From Thinopyrum elongatum (taxonomy: Eukaryota; Streptophyta; Magnoliopsida; Poales; Poaceae): DNA of 64,000 nt. Shown one piece after another: positions 57,701 through 64,000 of this stretch. Position numbers and translations under genes: made by a program. The stretch is taken from assembly GCA_011799875.1 (NCBI GenBank), contig CM022297.1:363386921-363450920 (forward strand), written 5' to 3'. Positions within the stretch are counted from its first letter, which is position 1; every line of letters begins with the position of its first letter. The notes under the pieces were generated by a model. The model saw only the letters and a list, made by a program, of their open reading frames with translations. It was not told the DNA's origin and ran no database searches.

Positions 57701-58169
57701 CACTACAAAAAAAAGACACATCCATGACATTTTGGCCCGAACGAATTTTTTTTTCTGTCATGCTTATGATACTTCTATGACGATAATTGTGACAAAACCC
57801 GGTATCATCATAGATGTGGTGGGCTTCTACTTCTATGACAAAAAATCATGACAGAAAATGGGCTTTTCGTCCTGGGCGGGCCGGGGACGCACCTGCATGA
57901 CATTCTTTGGGCCGTCCATGACGGAAAAAATCATGGTAGAAGCGAGGGCGAGGAAAATTTCGGGGAGTTCCCGGTTACGGTGGGTGGTCGGGGCCAAGCG
58001 ATGCACGGAGGTTTGCGTGTTTCTCTCGTACAGGTACGCGCGTGTGTGCGAGGTGTTGCACTCTAACTGAACCCGAGCGAGGCGTTGGGCTCTAACTGAA
58101 CCCGAGCGATTGCACTAGCTACGTTACTGAACCCCGATCGATCCCTTGCTGTTAACTGAATTTCTTCGC

Positions 58170-58630
58170 TACTGCTGCTAACTGAAGCCGATCGAAGCTG
58201 CCTCTTGATGAACAGTCCCCGGTGGGGGTTGGATGAACAGGATCCCGTGGTAGTAGAGGCCGTTGTCGTTGGATGAACAGGACCCCGATCGAGGAGGCCC
58301 GGTGGAGGGTGGATGAACAGGACCCCGTGGAGGCTCCATGAACAGTAGCCGGTGGAGGGTTGATGAACAGGACCCCGTGGAGGGCTGGTTGAACAGGAGC
58401 CGGTGGAGGCTGGATGAACAGGACCCCCGTGGAGGGCTAGTTGAACAGTAGCCGGTGGAGGCTGGATGAACAGGCCCCCGTGGATGAACAGTAGCTGGTG
58501 GAGGCTGGAGGAAGTCGACGGTGGATGAAAAATAGCAGGTGGAGGCTGGAGGAAGTCGACGGTGGATGAACAGTAGCAGGTGGAGGCTGGAGCGAGGCAG
58601 TAGACGGTGGATGAACAGTAGCCCGTGGAG
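58170..58630. repeat. Tandem array with GATGAACAG / GTGGAGG units
   Basis: About ten diverged units of 40-50 bp, each with GATGAACAG or TTGAACAG, ACCCCGTGG or AGCCGGTGG, then AGGCTGG. Both strands are open over long stretches because the units lack stops, not because of a gene. Confidence 0.85.
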
Positions 58631-58632
58631 TC

Positions 58633-58920
58633 CCGTTTTGTGGTACGCCACACCCCTCCCGATGAGCAGGACCCCGTTTCGACCGTAGGTGCTCCAACAC
58701 AAGTCCGTTTCCTCCATTTTGCGGTACGCCACACCCCTCCCGATCAACAGTACCCTGTTTCGATCGTAGGCACTCGAACAGAAGGTCGTTTCCTCCGTTC
58801 TGGGGTACGCCAAACCCTTCCCGATGAACAGGACCCCATTTCGACCGTACGCAGTCGAACAAAAGGCCGTTTTCCTCTGTTCTGCGGTACGCCAGACCCC
58901 GTTCCGGCTGTTCCGTCCAA
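58633..58920. repeat. Tandem array with about 82-bp units
   Basis: Four units start GGTACGCCA near 58633, 58722, 58804 and 58885, followed by a CCCTCCCGATGAACAG-like phrase, ACCCCGTTTCGACCGTA and TTTCCTCC. They share the GATGAACAG core with the preceding array. Confidence 0.85.
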
Positions 58921-59066
58921 GCCGGTTGGCTCCCGATGAACATGATGCGTTCCGACCCAGTGGCTTGGCTCCCGATGAACAGGACGCGTTCCGACCCAGT
59001 GGCTTCGCTCCCGATGAACAGGACGTTGTTTCCTCCATTCTGACCCAGCCGGTTAGCTGCCGATGA
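58918..59066. repeat. Tandem array with about 42-bp units
   Basis: Three to four units have the pattern TTGGCTCCCGATGAACA then GACGCGTTCCGACCCAGTGG. They follow directly on the 82-bp array and again share GATGAACAG, so the three arrays probably derive from one ancestral unit. Confidence 0.85.
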
Positions 59067-59355
59067 ACAGGACAACGTCTCCGTTGCCTCTCCATGTACA
59101 CAAGCCCTGGTCATACAAATGCGCGAGTAGGCGTTCGAGACCCCGCCCGTATGTATGTACGTGGCCGTATTTTTTGGCATCTGGCTGTACGTACGTGTAC
59201 ACGGTTTTGACTAGACTGCCTGAACTGCTACGTCGGGGGCTCTACTACTACACATGCCGCTTCTTGCTCGGCCACGGTTCATCGTTGCAGAGAGACCGAT
59301 CGACCAGTATGTACATACACGTTCGCGACCAGAATGACAACGCTATGTACGCTTC
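59067..59355. other. CACTA interior between arrays, no gene seen
   Basis: Repeated GTACGTAC, CGTACGTG and ATGTACATAC tracts (59150-59320) give local self-complementarity. No coding frame is supported. Confidence 0.4.
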
Positions 59356-59600
59356 GACCAGGTGGGTCCCGACTGTCAGGGAGGATAAGGAGGCACTTCC
59401 TTGCGTGCTAAGTTATTGATGGTGGGTCCCAGCGGTCAGGGGGGAGAATCATTTTTTTGGCGCGTAATATGGACGCACTTCCTTGCGTGCGAAGATGTAG
59501 CTGGTAGGTCCCAACTGTCAAGGGGGAATCGTTTTTTTCGCAAAATACAGAGTCCCTTCCGGTGGGTCTCCGCTGTCAGGTGGAGAAATAATTATTTTAC
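59356..59600. repeat. Direct repeats with GTGGGTCCC / CTGTCAGG units
   Basis: Four diverged units of 60-80 bp each contain GTGGGTCCC or GTAGGTCCC, a C(T/G)GTCAGGG(G/A)GGA phrase, then TTTTTT and ACTTCCTTGCGTGC. Confidence 0.7.
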
Positions 59601-59679
59601 ATGTAATAAGGAGGCACTTCCTTGCTGCGGTCGTGGACCCAGCTGTCAGCCTCTCCACGTATAGTCCTCTTCTGATGGA

Positions 59680-61640
59680 AGTCGTTCCTTGACCACGTTG
59701 ACCACGCCGCGCTGAGAGCACCAAGGCTGTGGACGATGGCAAGGCCTGGAAGGGGACGACGTGGAGCCGGGGAAGGCGCGGCAGTGGATGCCCACGCGGA
59801 GAGGAGTACGACGGTTGACTGGTTCGGCTGCGGTGTGAGGCTGCCATCACCGCAGAATAACACGGGTTGTTGGTGAGTAGAGGGATGGCCTGGCCAGCGG
59901 TGGGAGTAGGGTGGGGCGGTGAGGCCTGCGCGGTAGCACAGCCGGCCACTGGAGGCAGGAGCAGGCGGTCTCGCTGGCGCTGGTTTGGGCGGCTGGTGCA
60001 AAAAGAGCAGTGATTGAAGAAGCAGCAGGACCGTTCGATTAAAATCCAACGGTCACTGCTGCTAGAATCGTTTGTTGACTAAGTTGACAAAGCCCTGCAT
60101 ACGCGTCAACTTAGTAGGCCCACAGGCCAGCATCCGAACCGGTGCGCCCCAGATGTCAGAAGACACAGCAGTGGATGCCCACGCTGAGGAGAGTATGACG
60201 GTTGACTGGTTCGGCTGCAGCATGAGGTTGCCATTACCGGAGAATAACAGGAGGTGCGGGTGGGTAGAGGGATGGCCAGGCCAGCGGAGGGAGTAGGGTG
60301 GGCCGGTGAAGCCTGCGCGGCATCACAGCCAGCCACAAGAGGAGGAAGCAGGCAGTCCCGCCGGCGCTGGTTTAGGCGGCTGGAGTAGGAAGATCAGAGA
60401 TTGAAGAATCACGTCGGCCGTTGGATGGACATCTAACAGTCACTGCTGCTAGAATCGTGTGTTGACTGACAAAGCCTTGCGTAAACAAGTCAGCCTCGAA
60501 ATCTGTGGCGTGTACAACCCATTTGCTATTATTTTTATAATTTACAGCCAATTTGCTAATTCATATGGAATTTATTGCAGCCCATTTTCCAATTTTAGAA
60601 TTGCTGCCCATTTTTTGGTCAGTGCGAGGGTTAAAAATTTGAACTAAAAAATATGCGAAATTTTAAAAAAATTCATATTTTTGCTGGGGAACAAAATATT
60701 CTTAATCCAAAAATTAGTAGCCATACTAAAACAAATTTAAAAATAAAGTAGGACTATATCATGTTAAAATCCAATGAAATATTAAATATCAGTGAAGAAC
60801 AAAAACAAAAAATGAAACTAATTGCCCATTTGCTATATATTTTTTAGAATTTGCAACCCCTTTCATATTACTTTTAAGATATACTGCTTATACTCTTTGG
60901 CTAGGCCGGAATGCATCCCTCCTCGTCTTGAAAGATTTGCAGTCCAGTAAGTCAGAGAAAACAAATAGGCCTAGCTTGGGTATTCTTCAAAAAGAAATAG
61001 TGGGCTACCTATTTTCCCAAAGAAAAAAACTGCTGGGCTGTTCATGTTGTTAGACGGGCCACAGAGACCGCACAACCCAGTTTATAGCCTGCTCCTCTGA
61101 ACAAATCCTCAAAAAAAAAGTTGTGCAATTCTGTCATTAATTGACTATACGTTGACAATGATGTGGGTCCCAGATATCAGCAGGGTGGATTAGAGTAAAA
61201 AAACGAGGGGTGCATCTGAGTAGTAAAAGAGGCGCTTGCTTGTGTTCGGGAGTGGACCTGGTGGGTCCGTACTGTCATACTCACAACTACAGTCCTCCCC
61301 CGATTCACTATGTTGACAGGGCTGGACGGCGGCGCCGCGGCGAGCGCACCAAGGCGGAGGATGACGGCGAGGCCTCGGACGGGAATGAACAGGAGCCAGG
61401 GAACATGCGACAGTATGGCCGTAGGCAGAGGGGAGTACGAGGGTTCACTGGTTCTGGTGCGGGGTAGGCTACCGTCGCCGGAGAAGAATAGGATGTCGGG
61501 GGGAGTAAAGGGATGGCCTGGCCAGCATTTCAGGGTACGATAGGGCGGTGATGCGTGCACGGCAGCGCAACCAGCCGTAGAAGGCGGGAACAGGCGCTCC
61601 CGCCGGTGCAGGTTTGGTTTTGGTGGCTGGATCGGTCAGA
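59680..61640. repeat. Three dispersed copies of a unit of about 350 bp
   Basis: Copies at about 59700-60060, 60130-60470 and 61300-61640 share GAGTA(C/T)GACGGTTGACTGG, a CCGGAGAATAAC-like phrase, GGGATGGCCTGGCCAGCG and GGTTTGGGCGGCTGG-type phrases in the same order. The first two lie close together. AT-rich DNA (60480-61200) with repeated GCCCATTTGCTA phrases separates the third. No coding content is supported. Confidence 0.75.
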
Positions 61641-63093
61641 CCGAAAAACTCATTATGCTGGATTATAAGAATTAATTTTATATGGCTAAACCTTATTGTA
61701 AAATGCTGCGGAGCACCTTTTTCTTCTTGAGGTTTTTTTTAGATAATTTTCTTCTTGAGGTGTGAAGCCAAGCACATTCAGAAGCCCTGGGATAAAGTGG
61801 TGTCGCCAATGTGTTGGGCTGGGTTGGGCATTCTTATCGAAAAATAATAATGGACCGGAACTATTTACGACATTGACTACGATTTGCATGGGTCTGCTGG
61901 TTGGAGGAAGAAAATGGTTTGAGAAAAAAGACTGGTCGCTATCTTTGCCTAAGAATAATATCGACTGAATGTAACGACACTCTCATAGGAAATAATATCC
62001 TCCTGTTAAAATTTGACTTTTCAAAACGTAAATTTAAAGAACTGGTGCATGAGCATTTAGCTTTATTTATTTATTTACTTATTTATGTTTAGGGGACCAT
62101 GAGCATGTACCTGGGCCAGATTCATGTGAGAGCCTCCCTTCTAGTTAATTATGGGCTCCTCTATTGGGCCTTCATCAGTGGGCTGCATGTTATCGACAAG
62201 TGGAAAATGTGTTCCGTACCAAAAATAGTATGCGCTACGTACGGGGCACTATAGGATCGAACCGTGCAACGACTTCCAAAACATTGTGTTTGTCATTCTA
62301 ACAACAAATTTATTCAACCAACAGACGAAATATACTACTGATTGTACATTGAAAACAGCAGCAGCAGCAACCAGGGCTGGGGGTGCAACAGAAGCAGTAA
62401 GCAGGCCAGAAGAGTAAAAACGCGGCTCTCTCTTCCAAACCAAACATCAGCCATGAGTACAAAAGGGCTACCAAAAAAGAACAAGTGTATGCATCAAACT
62501 AAATAAAGATCCTACTACACCAAGTGTACGCATCTAACTAACTGGCTCAGTTAGATGTTACTATTTATTAAGCTGTGGAGATTGGCTGACGGCTTGAACC
62601 TGATGGGTGCCTGACGGGGGAAACTCCAGCTAGCAGGTCAAAGTCTGATACTTGCGACCCTCTCTCCTACTTTGGGCTGCAGAGCGTGGCGGCACATATT
62701 AGGGTATGGTGCATGGAGAGACGCATGTTACGCTGTGTACACACAGTTTTGCCTGATGAACGAAACCGCGCTGCCATCATGATCCTTGCCATCGGTTATC
62801 TCCTGGTTAATCGGATAATTCAGTCCGAGAAACAGAGAGCGTGTACCAAGGCTACTTACCAGCCTCTAGTCAAAAATTCCTGAAGGCCTAGAGAAGCTAG
62901 GATCCTTCTCAAAGACATTGCAGTGACTGTGATTGTATTTCGTGAAACAACACGTCCGGTACGTGCGAACGATCATCAATCATTTGTCGTCGTCTGATCG
63001 AGCCAGGAACCACCTCCAACTGCCATGCCGCTTTTCTTTGGAAGGTTTTGGGATCAGGAAGGGTAGGGACACCAGGCGGCCTACAACATCATA
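61641..63093. other. CACTA interior, no gene identified
   Basis: Mostly AT-rich with no frame I can assign. CAGCAGCAGCAG occurs near 62356. On minus, 62640-63090 might hold the rest of the F-box-like gene in decayed form, but I cannot align it to a domain. Confidence 0.35.
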
Positions 63094-63372
63094 TCAAGTT
63101 GGAGTCAAATAGTCGAGGGGGTTGATGCTTGCCACCCTACGATCATTATGCTGCGTGACACGCCATTTCTGAAGATCAGGTGGCATCAGCAAGCAGGGGG
63201 CTGGCTTAAAAAGCTCCGGCCTGAGGGCTTTGAGTAAACGGCACAGCCCCGATGAGCACGCGGCGAGCGGCATGGTACTGAGATTGTCCACATGCGAAAC
63301 AATGAGCTTCATTACCTCTATGGGGAGCGAATTCCAGCCACTCTTTCGGCGGACGCTGCTCGGTTCTGCCAT
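63094..63372 (-). pseudogene. F-box-type protein, N-terminal fragment
   Basis: The frame starts MAEPSSVRRKSGWNSLPIEV at 63372 and shows an F-box-like helical region (WNSLPIEVMKLIVSHVDNLS, then AACSSGLCRLLKALRPELF) followed by PAPCLLMPPD. This start resembles grass F-box/DUF295 proteins, which act as substrate adaptors of SCF ubiquitin ligases and are usually 300-400 residues. Only about 92 residues remain before the frame stops in LDYLTPT, and no downstream domain is recognisable. It may be a captured gene piece inside the CACTA element or a host pseudogene next to it. An upstream in-frame ATG at 63528 would add a 52-residue low-complexity leader, which I do not favour. Confidence 0.6.
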
Positions 63373-64000
63373 TGTTAGTGCTTGGGTTCTGGAAGAGGGG
63401 GGAGGCGCCTTAGCGGGGATAGAAGATTGGACGATTATATGCGTACGAGGATGGAGAAGCGAATATGTGCTACGGGAAGTGGATAGGTGATGATGACAAC
63501 AGCATGCCGCTTGACTTACGAGACACATCCCAGCAGCGTAGGGTCATATCGATGCCAGACAACTTGCTTGAGTGATCACGGTACTAGTACAATAAACTAC
63601 AGTACCTACTACTATGCCCTAGTTTGCATATAGTGGAGTAGGACTCTGCTCTACTACTAGCACCGGAGGAGTAGTATATTCTAAAATAGATACAAACTTC
63701 AATGCCCGAGCGTGGAACGACTACGAACCGCCATCGGTGCTAACTCCAATCCCTAGCAAACGTTTGCTGAGAGACATGGCAGTTGCAAACGCCCGCGACG
63801 CAGTTACAATACGTGTGTAAGGGTGGCGGTTTTGTCAAATACTATGGCTTAAAAACAGGCCACCGTCGGATGGATATCTGACGGTTATGTGGGATTCGCC
63901 AGGATTGGGCTCGTGGCGAACAATCGCCAGATATCATTACTAAAAAAAAGGTTAAAACATCCGGGGCTATAACTTGCACTGGCTGACCACTAACAATGAT
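63373..64000. other. Region upstream of the F-box fragment, nothing further seen
   Basis: No coding frame or transposon end. CTACTACTAG and TACTAC tracts occur near 63596-63660. The CACTA 3' terminus is not reached. Confidence 0.4.

Larger units (their letters stand above)
57701..64000 (+). mobile_element. CACTA DNA transposon, left part, extends beyond the window
   Basis: It begins CACTACAAAAAAAAGACAC, the CACTA terminal motif, followed by subterminal phrases CATGACA, TATGACA and TCATGAC in both orientations up to about 57940, as in other Triticeae CACTA elements. TTG at 57698-57700 would be the 3-bp target copy. No TTGTAGTG end occurs to the right, so the element probably continues past 64000, though a second element inside cannot be excluded. 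No transposase is visible. The interior has several tandem arrays and an F-box-like fragment. Confidence 0.75.

Noticed and set aside
58170..59066. CRISPR-like regular repeats
   Set aside because: The units are contiguous and diverged, without unique spacers, and the DNA is from a plant nucleus.
58063..59180. Minus-strand frames of 220-307 codons with repeated CSSG and PPPATVHP phrases
   Set aside because: They are translations of tandem repeats in the CACTA element, with no independent evidence for a gene.

Overview
The window is repeat-rich DNA from a large grass genome, most likely Triticeae (wheat, Aegilops or barley group). The evidence is the set of elements: Athila-lineage Ty3/gypsy elements whose LTRs start TGATACGTC with an 18-nt primer site matching the tRNA-Asp 3' end, a long solo LTR of about 4 kb, a CACTA element with large tandem arrays, a Stowaway MITE, and chromovirus, LINE, PIF/Harbinger and Mutator-like elements. 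I find no bacterial features and no clearly intact host gene. Family names are by recognition, not by database search.

1-21782 is one nested retrotransposon stack. The outermost piece is a plus-strand Athila-type LTR, of which only 20605-21782 is visible. A minus-strand, apparently non-autonomous element (12422-20604) sits in it. That element's 3' LTR carries a solo LTR (12833-14403, TSD GTTAG) and is cut by an element with a 549-bp LTR (11873-12421). The latter holds an antisense accessory gene with its own promoter-like sequence. This in turn is cut by a plus-strand Athila element (1-9875), whose integrase gene is split by a 3992-bp solo LTR (1939-5930, TSD CTTAT). 21783-24240 is low-copy-looking DNA with no gene I can name.

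24241-26771 is a decayed PIF/Harbinger element whose catalytic glutamate is replaced by lysine. 26772-45228 is the most striking part: an imperfect palindrome of about 18 kb built from a Mutator-like element. Its left half has a promoter-type arm, an Ulp1-protease-like gene with a long acidic tract, and a convergent FAR1-type transposase. Its right half is an inverted copy lacking the 6.84 kb between Ulp1-gene exon 1 and the transposase C-terminus. A 66-bp loop separates the two transposase copies. The deletion junction has a 12-nt templated filler and places a copy of the Ulp1-gene promoter arm directly behind an antisense transposase copy. The layout resembles maize Mu killer, a hairpin-RNA silencer of MuDR.

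45555-46140 holds a small decayed gene with a mitochondrial-type presequence, the best candidate for host-gene ancestry. 46659-52138 is a complete Reina-like chromovirus (279-bp LTRs, TSD ACGGG) whose single gag-pol frame is broken only by four TAG codons. 53029-53121 is a Stowaway MITE and 53205-54972 a LINE 3' fragment. 54973-57442 is the 5' part of another Athila-type element, cut by an unrelated LTR (57443) that is itself cut by a CACTA transposon (57701 to beyond the window). The CACTA interior holds several tandem arrays and, near the window end, an F-box-type gene fragment that may have been captured.
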